From Hortaea werneckii (Eukaryota; Ascomycota; Dothideomycetes; Mycosphaerellales; Teratosphaeriaceae), in the NCBI GenBank assembly GCA_037044905.1, contig JBAOKB010000118.1:496001-560000 (forward strand): 64,000 nucleotides of DNA. Reading direction: 5' to 3'. The notes under the pieces are model-generated. The model saw only the letters and a program-made list of their open reading frames with translations, made no database searches and was not told the DNA's origin. Each line of letters starts with the position of its first letter. Positions within the stretch are counted from its first letter, which is position 1. Shown piece by piece: positions 41,601 through 52,818 of the stretch. Both the position numbers and the translations under genes were made by a program.

Positions 41601-44057
41601 ATGCGTTCGTTCGACGCGACGACCGTTTTAGCTGTAGCAGCGAGCCTGCTGAGCTACACTTCCGCTTCAACCTTGACTCCTCCCGTCCTCCCTCTCATCG
41701 TTCGCAACCCATACCTCTCGACATGGCTGGCCAATGCAAGGGAAGAGCCATGGTCCAAATGGCCAATGTTCTATACTGGCTCATCAATGGGCATGTCAGT
41801 CTTGGCCTCGGTGCCTGAAGGTTCAACCGTATACCCATTGCTCGGACGAGCTCATGACTCGCTTGATGATGATGGCCGACATTACAATCTCTCATACCCG
41901 ACGTATCGAGGCGCACAGTATGATGCTTCGACGACCAACTTGACATATAGCATTCCTTCCCCCAATGATCCAAAGGGTGGTGAAGCAGAGCTCACCCTGT
42001 CTTTCCTGTCACCCATCACACCTACCTCGACTCTTCGTCAATCAATCCCAGCCAGCTACCTCTCAGTCTACGTAAAAGGATCATTCAACCTTGACGTCTA
42101 CATCGATCTAAACGGTCAGTGGGTGAGCGGGGATAGAGGCTCCGACATCGTCTGGTCGTTCAGCGAAACCGACTTTGATGACGCTAAACAACTAAAGACC
42201 TGGAAGGTCAAGAGACGGACCGAACAGCTTTTTACAGAAGTAGGCGATCAGGCTGAATGGGGTACATTGCACTTTACAGGACCTGCAGACGTCCATCACG
42301 AGGCTGGGACCTCCGCAATACTACGTCAACGCTTTTCCAAGACTGGTGCGTTACAAGATCGGGTCGACAATGAGTTCAGAGGTATCATGCAGGAAGAGCC
42401 GGTCTTTGCCTTCAGCAAGTCGTTCAACCTCTCCGCTAAGTCTAGCTCTTCGTCGTCGGAACAGGTGGAGGACTCTGTACTCTTTACAATTGCCCACATC
42501 CAAGACCCAGTAACGCAGTTTGCTTCCGCACGAGGCTTAACGTACATGCGGCCACTTTGGGAGTCTTACTTCAACTCCCACGAAGCTCTTATCACTTACC
42601 ACTATCTCGATTTCAAGCACGCCACTGCTCTAGCGGCCAACTATTCTGAACAATCAGCCTACGATGCCTACCAAAGCGGTAGCGACAACTATCAGGACAT
42701 TGTAGCCCTCTCTGCAAGACAGGTCATGGGTGCCACATCCTTCTCCGGCACACCCGAGAACCCGATCCTCTTCCTGAAAGAGATCAGCAGTAACGGCAAT
42801 AGCCAAACGGTCGATGTCATCTTTCCAGCCTTCCCCTTCTTCTTGTACACCAATCCTCGCTGGCTCGCTTATCTCCTTGAGCCGCTTCTAGAGCATATGC
42901 TGAGTGGGCAGTATCCTAATCAGTACACTATGCATGATCTCGGTACTCACTTCCCGAACTTGACGGGCCATGCAGATGGCAGGGATGAGTATATGCCTGT
43001 GGAAGAATGCGGAGATATGCTTATCATGGGATTAGCTCTGGTGAACAGTTTGAGCTATGGCGATGGGAAGGGGATGGCTGGCAGTATTTGGAGCTCACTA
43101 GGCGAAGGCAAGAGCGCCTCTGCCCTAGAAGCTGCAAACGATGTATCACCTTTTGCCTTGCCGGCAGCTCTTGAGACGAGAGAGGGTGTATTCGGTCTCG
43201 ACGACGCTTGGCTAAGCACGACGTCTGACCACTCTGCTAAGAAATGGCTTTCCCGCTCCTACCCTCTTTGGAAACAGTGGACTTCTTATCTGGAGGAATT
43301 CTCACTAGAGCCTCAGAATCAGCTTTCGACGGATGATTTTGCCGGCTGGCTTGCTCTGCAGACCAATCTGGCTCTCAAGGGAATCATCGGCATCAAGGCC
43401 ATGTCGCAGCTCGCAGAGGTGATGGGCGAGGAGAAGGATGCGAAGTATTATCGCAACGTAAGCGAGACGTACGTTAAGAAGTGGGAGGAGTATGGCATGA
43501 GCCGAGACGGCGGACGGGCGAAGCTGGCTTACGACTGGTACGGGAGCTGGACGACCTTGTACAGCTTGTATGCCGACGCGCTGCTCTGTTTCCACCCAGA
43601 AGGTAGCAACGACGCCAGCGACTCGCCAAGCCAACTCCCTCTAAACACCGACCAACAACCTCTAGCCGGCAACGACAAACCCCCATCCAACTACTCCGCC
43701 AATTTCATCCCCGACCGCATCTACACCACCCAATCCCGCTGGTACGCCACCGCCATGCAGAAGTACGGCCTCCCCCTCGACAGCCGCCACCTGTACACCA
43801 AATCCGACTGGGAATTCCAAGCCGCGGCCGTCGCCTCGCAAGACACCCGCACGGAAATCTTAGACCGCGTCGCCAAGTGGCTGAATGAGACGGTGACCGA
43901 TCGTCCCTTTACAGACCTCTACGTCACGGAGCGGAAGGGCGGGTTCCCCGGTCCGAATTTCTTCGCGCGGCCGGTCGTCGGGAGTCATTTTGCGTTTTTG
44001 GCGCTGGAGCGGGCGTGTGGTGGGAAGGCGGCTGAGGCTTTTAGGTATCAGAGGTAG
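41601..44057 (+). CDS. gtaA: secreted GtaA-type glutaminase
   Basis: This is a single exon of 818 residues. ATG 41601 gives a signal peptide (MRSFDATTVLAVAASLLSYTSA). The N-terminal region (PPVLPLIVRNPYLSTWL, REEPWSKWPMFYTGSSMGMS, PLLGRAHDS) is diagnostic for the DUF4964-DUF5127-DUF4965-DUF1793 glutaminase family typified by Aspergillus GtaA. Later landmarks are MHDLGTHFPNLTGH, YMPVEECGDMLIM and FFARPVVGSHFAFL. It hydrolyses external glutamine to glutamate and ammonia. The six-hairpin core is related at fold level to the broken gene at 4080-6549, but the two belong to different families. Confidence 0.92.
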   Translation: MRSFDATTVLAVAASLLSYTSASTLTPPVLPLIVRNPYLSTWLANAREEPWSKWPMFYTGSSMGMSVLASVPEGSTVYPLLGRAHDSLDDDGRHYNLSYPTYRGAQYDASTTNLTYSIPSPNDPKGGEAELTLSFLSPITPTSTLRQSIPASYLSVYVKGSFNLDVYIDLNGQWVSGDRGSDIVWSFSETDFDDAKQLKTWKVKRRTEQLFTEVGDQAEWGTLHFTGPADVHHEAGTSAILRQRFSKTGALQDRVDNEFRGIMQEEPVFAFSKSFNLSAKSSSSSSEQVEDSVLFTIAHIQDPVTQFASARGLTYMRPLWESYFNSHEALITYHYLDFKHATALAANYSEQSAYDAYQSGSDNYQDIVALSARQVMGATSFSGTPENPILFLKEISSNGNSQTVDVIFPAFPFFLYTNPRWLAYLLEPLLEHMLSGQYPNQYTMHDLGTHFPNLTGHADGRDEYMPVEECGDMLIMGLALVNSLSYGDGKGMAGSIWSSLGEGKSASALEAANDVSPFALPAALETREGVFGLDDAWLSTTSDHSAKKWLSRSYPLWKQWTSYLEEFSLEPQNQLSTDDFAGWLALQTNLALKGIIGIKAMSQLAEVMGEEKDAKYYRNVSETYVKKWEEYGMSRDGGRAKLAYDWYGSWTTLYSLYADALLCFHPEGSNDASDSPSQLPLNTDQQPLAGNDKPPSNYSANFIPDRIYTTQSRWYATAMQKYGLPLDSRHLYTKSDWEFQAAAVASQDTRTEILDRVAKWLNETVTDRPFTDLYVTERKGGFPGPNFFARPVVGSHFAFLALERACGGKAAEAFRYQR

Positions 44058-45035
44058 ATTGTTGAGATGGATATTTCAAGGAAAAAAGAAGTCGGAGAGC
44101 TTCGACGCTGGTGATTGCAAAGCACCTTTTCTACTAGTCGCTGCGCGATGGGGTGTCGTTTGGTGCATTCGGGGGAAGGGAAATAACGGCCTTGAAGATT
44201 GGGTACTGAGTCCCCATTTAGCTATCGCAGAAGATCTGTGATTCATGATAGCCATTGCTTTGCGCATGTGTGTGTATGTCTACTTATATCAAGAAACGTG
44301 AATACGATTGTTTAGGTCTTGAATTCCTATCCTGTTTTGCTCCGTTCTTGAGTTCCCGAGGAGTTCAAGGAGAAGCAAATCTTAAGGAAGCCTGCTCAAA
44401 CATGGAACGCTTTTAGTGGCTATGAAGTGCGATTTCCACAAAAGCTTTGCCCTGGCCGTATAAGGTATCTTTTAGTCCAAACCTTTGCCCCTCACCCTCG
44501 AGGAGAAAGATATTTGCCAAGCAGTGCACCAAGGTGATGCCAAGTCTCCGAGGTAACAGCTTCATCCGACTTCACATCTGATGAAGCAGCTTGAACTTTG
44601 AGCTGCTTCTCTCCGCAGTGTCTCCCCCGCACGTCTAGAGACGGAGTCATTTTAGGGCTGACACGAAATCCGGAACGAGTGAGGATCTTCATAATTTGCG
44701 AAGTGTATAGATTGGTATTGCAGCGACGGTGCGAAGGTTGTGATGCGGACTATGCTCGCTGACCACAGGACAGAGTGCCCCCTCCGAGGATGGGAGTCAG
44801 TCCGAGGATGCAACGGTGTGGGGAAGGTCGGAGGCCAATGGCATCTTTGGATGAAGTAGCATCAAATGGCTGAGCGGAGGAGTATAAAGCAACTGTAAAC
44901 CTCGCCGTGACGATCAAAGCAGATCATCACTTCAATTGAATCCGATTGAAGTCTTGCTAGGCCCTCTCCAGAACAAGGATAATTCGAATCTCTTCTCTTC
45001 TACGGATATCCCAAAGCCACTGTCTGAAAGATAAG
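44058..45035. other. intergenic region and HsbA-like gene promoter
   Basis: This 0.98-kb spacer has no supported gene. TATAAA at 44883-44888, about 150 bases before ATG 45036, is a likely TATA box. The following 150 bases are leader-like. Confidence 0.5.
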
Positions 45036-45551
45036 ATGTTGGCCTACACCGCCGCCTTCTTCGGCCTCCTCGCCAGCACAGTCTACGCAGATGGAGCCGC
45101 GATCCTCAAGTCCCTGGATGAGATCTCCGCCTCGACCAACAAGCTTAACGACGCCGTCGTCGCCTTCAAAGGCGACTTGCCAGGCGCTCTCCCCATCGCA
45201 GCGGACTCCATCGCCCTACTCGAAAATATCCACTCCGGTACCAAGACAGCCAAGGCCTCCGACCCTCTGACCTTTGACGAGACCATCAAAGTCGCCGGCG
45301 CCACTTTCGGCCTGCAGTCGACGGTCAACATGACCTTAGCCAACATTGAGGATGCGAAGCCGAAGTTCGACAAGTTGCTTCTTAGCCCCGTGATCCTGGG
45401 TAATTTGAAGCTGGATAAGTCCGCCACGGACGAGTTTAGTACGGCTGTTACGGAGAAGGTGCCCGAGAACTTGCAGGCGACTGCTATGCAGCTTACGGCT
45501 GGGTTTGATGCTGCGTTCGATGAGGCGATTGCTACTTATAAGCTGTTCTAG
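45036..45551 (+). CDS. HsbA-type secreted cell-wall/hydrophobic-surface-binding protein
   Basis: This is a single exon of 171 residues with a signal peptide (MLAYTAAFFGLLASTVYA) and an all-helical mature part. ILKSLDEISASTNKLNDAV, ALPIAADSIALLENIHSGT and QLTAGFDAAFDEAI fit HsbA/cell-wall galactomannoprotein (PF12296). Family members coat hydrophobic surfaces and can recruit secreted hydrolases. This is known for the Aspergillus oryzae protein; it is inferred here. A TATA box upstream suggests regulated, strong expression. Confidence 0.88.
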   Translation: MLAYTAAFFGLLASTVYADGAAILKSLDEISASTNKLNDAVVAFKGDLPGALPIAADSIALLENIHSGTKTAKASDPLTFDETIKVAGATFGLQSTVNMTLANIEDAKPKFDKLLLSPVILGNLKLDKSATDEFSTAVTEKVPENLQATAMQLTAGFDAAFDEAIATYKLF

Positions 45552-45733
45552 AAGGGAATTCGGTGTATAGCCTGTTACATGATAAGAGTGGAGTTTGACA
45601 TGGCCTTCTATGAGGGTTCCGAAACGTGCTTTTTGCATCTCTCTTTTTTTTTTCTTTTTTTTTCTCCTCTTTTTAACTATCTTCGTTGGTTTTGTTGCTC
45701 ATTTGAATCTTGGCTTTGTCATTTGTGTATTGT

Positions 45734-46647
45734 TTACTTGAGCTCGCCCATTGAAGGAACGTTGTCGATCTGCGGCAGCGTAGTGTTGGCCTGAGTTGAT
45801 TCGTTCCAGCCTATCCACGCAGCCTCAGTCGCATTTGCCATGATATCTTGCATGAATTGCTTGCTCATAAGCCAGGGCACGAAAGTTCCAAGGAATGATC
45901 CGAAGAAAATAGCCCAGCAAAAGTTTATGCCCTGCTCGAAGGGCAAACGGTGCTGGACGGGTATGATCGCGAGATCGATAAGTGAAACAATCGGTGAGAT
46001 GCTGAACCAATGAATTACCGTCTCGAAAAGTGTGCTCTACGGTTCTGCATTTAGCAAGGTTTACAAACGCAAATTCCTTGTACGTACCAATAGAAGATCT
46101 TCCCGCATTTGAGATAGCGACCGGAGATGGCTGGCGTCGTCAATGACGTGGTATGCCGACGCAATGACGGCGAATGTAATGGTGTTATTGATCAACCATT
46201 TGAGGAAGACATTGCACCAGCTGATGGAAGCTCGTCTGACTTTCCCTTTGGCAATAAGCCTTCTCATGACTTCGTCTTCCATCATGTCATCGTCGTCCGT
46301 GACCTTTGCCTTTTCCTGGGCGGTAAAGGTGTTACCTTGCGGTCTTGTTGGCAAGTATCGTTCAAGAAGACATTGCCACTGGTAATTTGCGAGAGACAAT
46401 ACGAGTTGGATGGCAAGATCCCGTGGCAACTCATCGAAATAGAATGACTTTGCGGGCTTCGAGCCGTCATCGCCCTCGTCCAGATTTTTCTCGCTCCATG
46501 GGAATTGCTGCGGCAGGCCTTCCTCGAACGTCTTGCGGCCTTGTCCCAGTACCTATGTTCCAAGTGCTTGTTTGCAGTCAGTATGACCAAGCTGAGTCCA
46601 ACGGCTTTGAGCATAGGCCGCCAGCCAGTAACAGAAGGTGTAGACAT
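45734..46647 (-). CDS. conserved fungal membrane protein, function unknown
   Basis: ATG 46647 opens MSTPSVTGWRPMLKAVGLSL, then a second coding block covers about 46552-46088 (FEEGLPQQFPWSEKNLDEGD, FYFDELPRDLAIQLVLSLAN, RRASISWCNVFLKWLINNT). After a canonical 51-bp intron (46037-46087, GTACGT..GTAG) the final exon is 46036-45734 (LFETVIHWFSISPIVSLIDL, INFCWAIFFGSFLGTFVPWL). The join between the first two blocks is unsettled. It may be a short intron ending at ATAG (46553), with a poor donor GTTGGA or GTCATA, or a one-base indel. Three to four membrane spans are likely. The family looks conserved in Pezizomycotina but has no known role. The gene is divergent from the NTF2-like gene. Confidence 0.65.
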
Positions 46648-47204
46648 TGTGAGCAGTGCTTTGACGTGGAATGGAGGATCTTAATACAGAGGGAGTAAAC
46701 TGGGAACGTCTCGCTGCAGATACTTACTCAGTTTCAAATACTTTACTCTTCATTCAAGCTGGCGGGGCGCAGCAGTCCGCCGCTTCGAGCGAAGGATTGC
46801 TGGTGAACTTAACGGAATCTCCCTTCATCCCAGATTGGAAGATCATCTGCGCATGGCCACAGCGTTTCGGACCGAACGGATGATTCAGCGCTTGCAGCAG
46901 GGTATTACGACGCCAGAATCAGTCACAATACCGATTTAGACTCGGTACTGACATGCGAACTGTCGAGCAACATCTGAATGTCTACACACGCATGGAGAGA
47001 AGGACACGATGAGGCTTCGGGCAGGCAAAAACCATGAAGTCACGTGTTGTGGCTATGGCCCGTCGTAACCGAGCTTCAACCTCACTTCATCCGTAAACCA
47101 TCGTCATCGTGCTTCATAGGATCCGACGTACGTTGCTCTCAGCAATCACAGGCTGACCTGCTCTTCTACTGATATACCAAGTATTGCGTTGAGAGCATTG
47201 GCCT
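46648..47204. other. divergent promoter region
   Basis: This 0.56-kb stretch lies between the start codons at 46647 and 47205. It has no repeated motif that I could pick out and no gene. Confidence 0.45.
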
Positions 47205-47774
47205 ATGATGAGTCAGTATCAAGCTCAGGTGCCCAATGGCGACCTAGTCAAGCCTGAAATCCACAAGTACTTTGAGTCGTTCTACACAATCTCCGATACT
47301 CCGGATATCCATCAAAAGTATTCCGAACAGTTCACTCAAAATGCTAAGCTCATAATGGCTTCGAAAGAGGCACAAGGTCGCGACGGTAAGCGCAGCGGAA
47401 ACTTCGCCTGACAGCTCAGCATTGTGCTTGCATGGTAGCAGCGTGACTGACCAACAACAACCAGAGATTCTCCAAATACGTATCGGCATGTGGGAAAAGG
47501 TTGCCAAAAGATCACACAAGCCAGCCAAAATCTTCCCGTTTGGAGCTGGTTCGGACGAGGTGATGCTATTCGGTACGGTGGACTACGAGCTCAAAGACGG
47601 CAAGAAGGCTAGTGTAGACTGGGCCGCTCGAGCTCACTTCGCCCAAGAAGACGGCGCGCTGAAGATGGATTTCTATCAGGTGTACTTGGTATGGCCAATT
47701 GCAATACCGAAGAGATCAAGTTCAAATGCTGACGACGATTGCAGGACACTGCAGCTATGTCGAAAGCTAAATAG
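47205..47774 (+). CDS. NTF2-like (SnoaL-type) domain protein
   Basis: Exons 47205-47385, 47465-47688 and 47745-47774 give 144 residues. Introns begin GTAAGC and GTATGG and end ACCAG and TGCAG. The last exon encodes only nine residues (DTAAMSKAK). The sequence follows the NTF2/SnoaL cone fold: a first helix with KYFESFYTISDTPDIHQKY, strands with FTQNAKLIMASKEA, a helix ILQIRIGMWEKVAKRSH and strands EVMLFGTVDYELKDGK and VDWAARAHF. Ascomycete homologues are cytosolic and uncharacterised. Enzymatic relatives include dehydratases and isomerases. No catalytic pair can be assigned. Confidence 0.8.
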
Positions 47775-49158
47775 ACTGAACATCAGTTGGCATTTGTTCG
47801 CCTTCGAATGACGTCCTCCGTTTGCCTACACCTTTGCTTACTTCTCACTGCCGTACCAAGCGCTCAGCGTGCTCTTGGCATTTCTGGGTGCCGAACCCGC
47901 GGCCAAGGGTCTTGAATGTCTGTCAGCTCCCCTCCCGTGCGAGAAAGAGGCCTACAAATCAATTACCTTGCTTCTGCAACGAGTGACACCTGTACCACGT
48001 CACTTGTTCACAAAATTTCCGGGCAAGAAAACTCTCGAAGCTATTTCTTTTGTCCTTCCTTTCTCTTGCAGGTTTACAATCACCGGGGTGCAAGGATCTA
48101 GACCTGCGACGCGGCGTCAATAATTAGCAGCGAGATGACCAACCACAACTCAATTGCGATACAGTGCTATTGCAACTTTCCGGCCAGCTTTGAGATTCGC
48201 ATATCGCAATGGCGCTCGCTTACGCTTTGCATGAGTTGCGATAGTCCGTCTGCTCAGACCATACTTTTAGCCACATTCATGAAATGCGTTTGCGCGTGAG
48301 GACAGATCGCAGTAGAAACTCCAGCTTAGCATAATAATGAGACTGGGTAACGGAGTCGACAAATCCAATGAATCTTATGCAAATCGAAGTGCCAGTAATC
48401 AGTCCGAACTTGGTTTCTCGCCTCCTCGACCATTTCGTGAATGTTGTGCAGCGCAGCTCGATCACATGCCTAGGGCACAGTATTGTGAGCATATGTATGC
48501 GTACCAAGAACTGCGTGGCCTGACACACATGGCCGCGCAGTTGTCGAGTCGCTACCTCCTAGTTGCTTGATCAAGAGCTGATTCAATGAGAGATGAGGAC
48601 TACCAGCCATTTCTCGCTTCACTGCATTTTGCGCTAGCGAATCGGCCAATCAAAAGTGCGGCCGCGCCGACGTTGCTCTGACGATCATCGTTGACGACAT
48701 GCGACAAGCCTCCAGACTTCTCACGATTCAGCAAATTGAGTATATGGCGTCCCGTCTCACACACGGAGACACAGTTGCTATCTCCGGAACGCGCAATGCC
48801 TCCATGCGCCCAGGAGCGGCGCCGTGGTTGTAACACGAGTTCCGCGTCGGGTCCCCGTGCTAGGCACGGGCTTGGCTTCTTATTGCTACACAGGCGCGGC
48901 CGCACGAAGCCTGTTCGTCGTCGGGGTGGTCAACTACAAGATTCATATAGCTGGCGCTGACCTCTCAAACGCACTAGGGCTATAGGTAGGGTGTACAGTG
49001 TCACTGGGCGCTGTGGTGGGGTCAATTTCCTACTTGCCTTTTCATCTTTGGCTTCATTCTCCATTCATTCCTGAAGGAAATTGGATCTGTGTACGATAAG
49101 CTAAACATTTCACCCACACTTCACACGAACAGCTGGAGAGAGTCGGCAAGACTTCACC
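47775..49158. other. 1.4-kb intergenic region
   Basis: No gene is convincing here. The short open frames have no domain-like content and no consistent splice structure. The last 80 bases form the leader of the CDH-cyt/b561 gene. Confidence 0.45.
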
Positions 49159-50869
49159 ATGAAGGCTTTTGCGGTAGGGGCGACGGCTTTCAGCCTTGGT
49201 ATGTCATTATTAGAGGCCAACAGACACCACACTGCGCGTCTCCTCTAACATAATCTCAGCTTCGACCGCCTCTGCTGTTGCAACTAGCAGTGTTCCAAAC
49301 ACCGATATCAACTTCCAACTCTCGATTCCGGAGACGACAGTCTCCTCTGGCAATGGCAATATCTTCTTCCAGATCTCCGCGCCCACCACTTACTCTTGGG
49401 TGGCTCTCGGCCAGGGCAACGGGATGAGCGGCTCAAATATGTTCGTTGTCTATACTTCGGCAGACGGAAACAATGTCACGGTCAGCCCTAGATTGGGCAC
49501 GGGGCATGTCATGCCTGAGTACAACAGCAACGCAGATATCAGCGTGCTGGAAGGCAGTGGCGTAAGTAATGGAGTGATGACAGCAAACGTGAGATGCGGA
49601 AGCTGCAGCAGTTGGGACGGTGGAAGCATGGACTTCAGCTCCTCTAGTAGCAATTGGATCTACGGCTATCGGTCTGGCTCGCCTCTCGAATCTGACAGTG
49701 TGGAGGAGAGTATATCCCAACACAATGACGCCAATGGATTCACATGGGACCTCTCGGTCGCGCGCACAAGCGATGTCGATGCATCTGACCCTTTTGCTTC
49801 CGGTAGCGGAAGCGGTGAATCGATAACGACTACAGCAACCGGTTCCTCACCCACGACTTCCATTTCTTGTACGCCAATCTCCTCCACTTCTGGCTGCCCA
49901 ACTGCCTGGCCTACAGAAAGGCCAAATGGTCGTCCCGACTGGCCGAGCTCTTGCTTCGACGACGGTCCGCCTGCTTGGGCCACGGACGCGCCGTGGAACG
50001 ATGGGGATGGCGATGGGCCTTGGAACGGCGGCCATGGACCGTGGGATCATTCCGACAAACTCCGCAGACGCCAAAGCGACAATGGCTGTCCAGCAGGATA
50101 CGAGCCAGCTGACGGCAGCGGCAGCAGCGGCAGCAGCAGCAGCGGAAGTGGCAGCAGTGCAAGCTTTGGCAATAATGCGAACGCCTTTAGGAGTATGAGC
50201 CCAGAGCAACGGGAGAAGATGGTGACTGCCCATGGAGCCCTCGCAGCTCTCGCATTCGTAGCTCTCTTCCCCATCGGAGGTATTCTCGTTCGTCTGGCCT
50301 CATTTACCGGTCTTGTCTGGGTCCACGCTGCGCTCCAATTGGTTGCGTATGCGATCTATATCGCCGCCTTTGGTATTGGCGTCTGGCTTGCGAGCAATAT
50401 GCGCCTTCTGTCCAATGCACACCCGGTGATTGGTATCATCCTCTTTATCATTCTGTTCGCCCAACCAATCTTGGGTCTGATCCACCACCGAGTGTTCAAG
50501 AAGACTGGATACAGGACCTGGTCCTCGTACTTCCATCTTACGATCGGCCGTGTTGCTATTCTTCTCGGCATCATCAACGGTGGTCTGGGATTGGGACTTG
50601 CCAACGCGGAGCAGGCGCCCATCATAGCCTATGCAGTCATTGCGGCAGTTGTTGGCGCAACATACATCGCAGCGATCGTATTCGGAGAGCTGAAGAGGAA
50701 GAGGCGGGTGCAGAACCAGCCTCCCACATACCACAGGAGCCAGAAAGACCTGGGTCACGAGATGCAATCGCACAGCGATAGTAGCAGCGAGGACCAGCAG
50801 CCTATGGAGTGGTACGGACCCTCTGACGAGAGTAGTAATGGGCGAGCGCCACCTCACTACAGATCTTAG
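49159..50869 (+). CDS. CDH-cyt (DOMON) and cytochrome b561 fusion protein
   Basis: Exons 49159-49198 and 49260-50869 give 549 residues. The intron (GTATGT, CTAAC branch, CTCAG) splits the signal peptide MKAFAVGATAFSLASTASA. Residues of about 25-190 form a cellobiose-dehydrogenase-type cytochrome/DOMON domain (FFQISAPTTYSWVALGQGNG, RLGTGHVMPEY, NGFTWDLSVA). A Ser/Thr/Pro/Trp-rich linker with a KLRRRQ site follows. Five membrane spans of cytochrome b561 come after it, with heme-ligand His in TAHGALAAL, VHAALQLV, NAHPVIGI and YFHLTIGR. The tail is cytosolic. The flavin domain of true cellobiose dehydrogenase is absent. Trans-membrane electron transfer is the expected role, with extracellular donor or acceptor unknown. 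Confidence 0.9.
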
Positions 50870-51144
50870 GCGACTTTTAGGCAAAGGCTCGATTTGGGAT
50901 AATATTGAATAATGAACAATGACTTTGCGCGGTCGATGTAACATATCGCAGAGATTAATTGAGACGTCATTCTCGAATCGTGGCATCTGCGCAGCACCAA
51001 TACTTTCTCCTCGCGTGACCTATAGTATCGTTTGCATTCGTTGGATGAGGCTGATGTTCAAAGGGTCGAATCAGACTTCTTTAAAGTTCGTAGCTGTTTC
51101 GTCGCACTCAAATAAAGAGCAGATATTAGAAGGATCATGCATTT

Positions 51145-52168
51145 CTACAGACCGTGTTCGATCTTCATGGCCTCGCTAATGCCCTCCTTGATATGCTTTC
51201 TCTGCTCTTCAGTCAATCGCAGCAAGGGTCGACGAGGGTATCCGCCATAGCCAAACTCCATCTCGATTGCTGCCTTGGTGCCGGCGATGGCAGCCTTTGT
51301 GAGCACCCAGTCGCCCTTGGAGAGGACCTTTTGCAGCTCGGCGGCTTCGTCGTACTTGCCCTGTTGACAGAGATTCCAGACCTAACGAGATGTCAGCAAT
51401 TTCTTCTAGATGAAACTCTGAGCAGGGTCAAATTACCTTGACGCAAAGCTTGGGCATCACGTTTGCACCACCGGCGATGATTCCTGAACCGCCAGAGATG
51501 GCGGTTTGCATGGTAAAGTCGGCAATACCACCGAAAGCCATCCATCCTGACCCTTGGCTCTTCACACTGCAAGCGTTCGTGGCATATGCCAGTCTGGTGA
51601 GCTTGCCGGTGTTTGCATCGGTGAACTTCGCACCGCAGACCTTCCCCTTTGTCGCCTCCACAAGTCTGATCATGAAATCCGAGTCCATGTCAACGCCCGA
51701 CACTGCACCTGGATAGTTGTAGAGCACGATCGGAATGGGCGAGCCCTCCGCCACAGCTACGTAGTAGTCCATCAGCATCGTCTCGTTGATTTGGGCTCTG
51801 TAGTATGCAGGCGGAAGAACCAAAGCAGCCTCGGCACCTGCAGCAGCGGCAGTCTTGCAGAGATCAATGGTAAGACGGACGCCTGCCTCGGAGCAGCCTT
51901 GCATCACCACGACATCTTTGAAGCCAGCCTCGTCTAATGCTTGTCTTGTAGCTTTGGTGACCGCTGTCTTCTCCTCTTTGGTAAGGTGCACAGCCTCGCC
52001 ATTTGAACCCATCGTCACCAAACCGACTAGCCCAGCCTGTGCAAGGCGGACAGCATGCTTCTTGATTGTCGGGATGTCCAGCTCCTCCGTTCCCTTGTCG
52101 AAGAAAGTCATGGTGGGAGCGTAGATTCCATGCCTAATGCGGCTGGCGGAAGACCCATTGGTAGCCAT
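51145..52168 (-). CDS. DapA-family 2-keto-3-deoxy sugar-acid aldolase, probably GaaC-like
   Basis: Exons 52168-51437 and 51381-51145 give 322 residues. The 55-bp intron has GTAATT..TTAG. The class I aldolase/DHDPS TIM barrel is clear: GSNGEA at 54-59, Tyr150 in VLYNYPG and Schiff-base Lys181 in CGAKFTDANTG. The C-terminal GGYPRRPLLRLTEEQ helix is complete. In fungi, cytosolic members close to this sequence cleave 2-keto-3-deoxy-L-galactonate (Aspergillus GaaC, Trichoderma Lga1) or related 2-keto-3-deoxy acids to pyruvate and an aldehyde. The specificity is inference, strengthened by galacturonate-element-like sites in the shared promoter. It is divergent from the oxidoreductase at 52819. Confidence 0.87.
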
Positions 52169-52370
52169 GTTTGGAATGTTCAACGCAGTCCGTCAAGTGT
52201 TACGTCTCAGATCCTCAGGTCTCACAATGGGTATAGATAATTAGATCAGAAGAAGGTGGTTTGAGCGGGGAGGAATAGAAAGGAGCAATGGGCTCTTACC
52301 TGCCGTATCTACAGCGGCTAATATGCATTTCCTTCGCACCCACCTTTTGCCTGACGCCCTTTCGCTGCCG

Positions 52371-52547
52371 GGCGAATATTCGCCTCAACCTCCGTTCAAG
52401 TAGATAGGATGACCCCCAAAAAACCACGCGATGGCCCGCGATCTTCGGTGTTCGCGCGCGTTTAAAGTTCAGGTACCGAAGGTAACAGCCGTAACTTGCA
52501 AGATAACAAGCGCTTGTTGGTGGAAAAATTGGGCTTTCCACCAATGG
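52371..52547. promoter_or_regulatory. divergent promoter with GARE-like inverted repeat and a 14-bp palindrome
   Basis: TTGGTGGAAA (52517-52526) and its exact complement TTTCCACCAA (52535-52544) flank an 8-bp spacer. Extended half-sites 52514-52524 and, on the other strand, 52547-52537 each match 10 of 11 positions of TYATTGGTGGA. I recall that consensus as the element reported for galacturonic-acid-induced Aspergillus genes. A separate perfect palindrome, GGCGAATATTCGCC, is at 52371-52384. Both lie between start codons 52168 and 52819. Confidence 0.65.
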
Positions 52548-52818
52548 CGCATTGGAGTGTTGCCCCGCGCTGTGCCCCTCCAGCGTTCGGCGAGTGTAGC
52601 GGGGCATTATTGTTCCTCGAGTTGGACCATTTCGCCGTCTCGGCTTTTGATGGGACAGATGATATCCTCACCATATGGAAATGGTAGTCTGCTGAGTTCC
52701 CACTTCCTCCTTCTCCTCTATCATCCCACTAAGTAAACTCTCCCCAGTTGCTGTGTCTCCTAACTTTCGCGCGAGGAAAACACCTTGAGATCAAGCTAGA
52801 AGCGTAAGGGACGCAGAG

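Noticed and set aside
48100..48960. Short open frames between the NTF2-like and CDH-cyt genes
   Set aside because: They are 60-100 codons with no domain-like composition, no signal peptide and no consistent splice sites.
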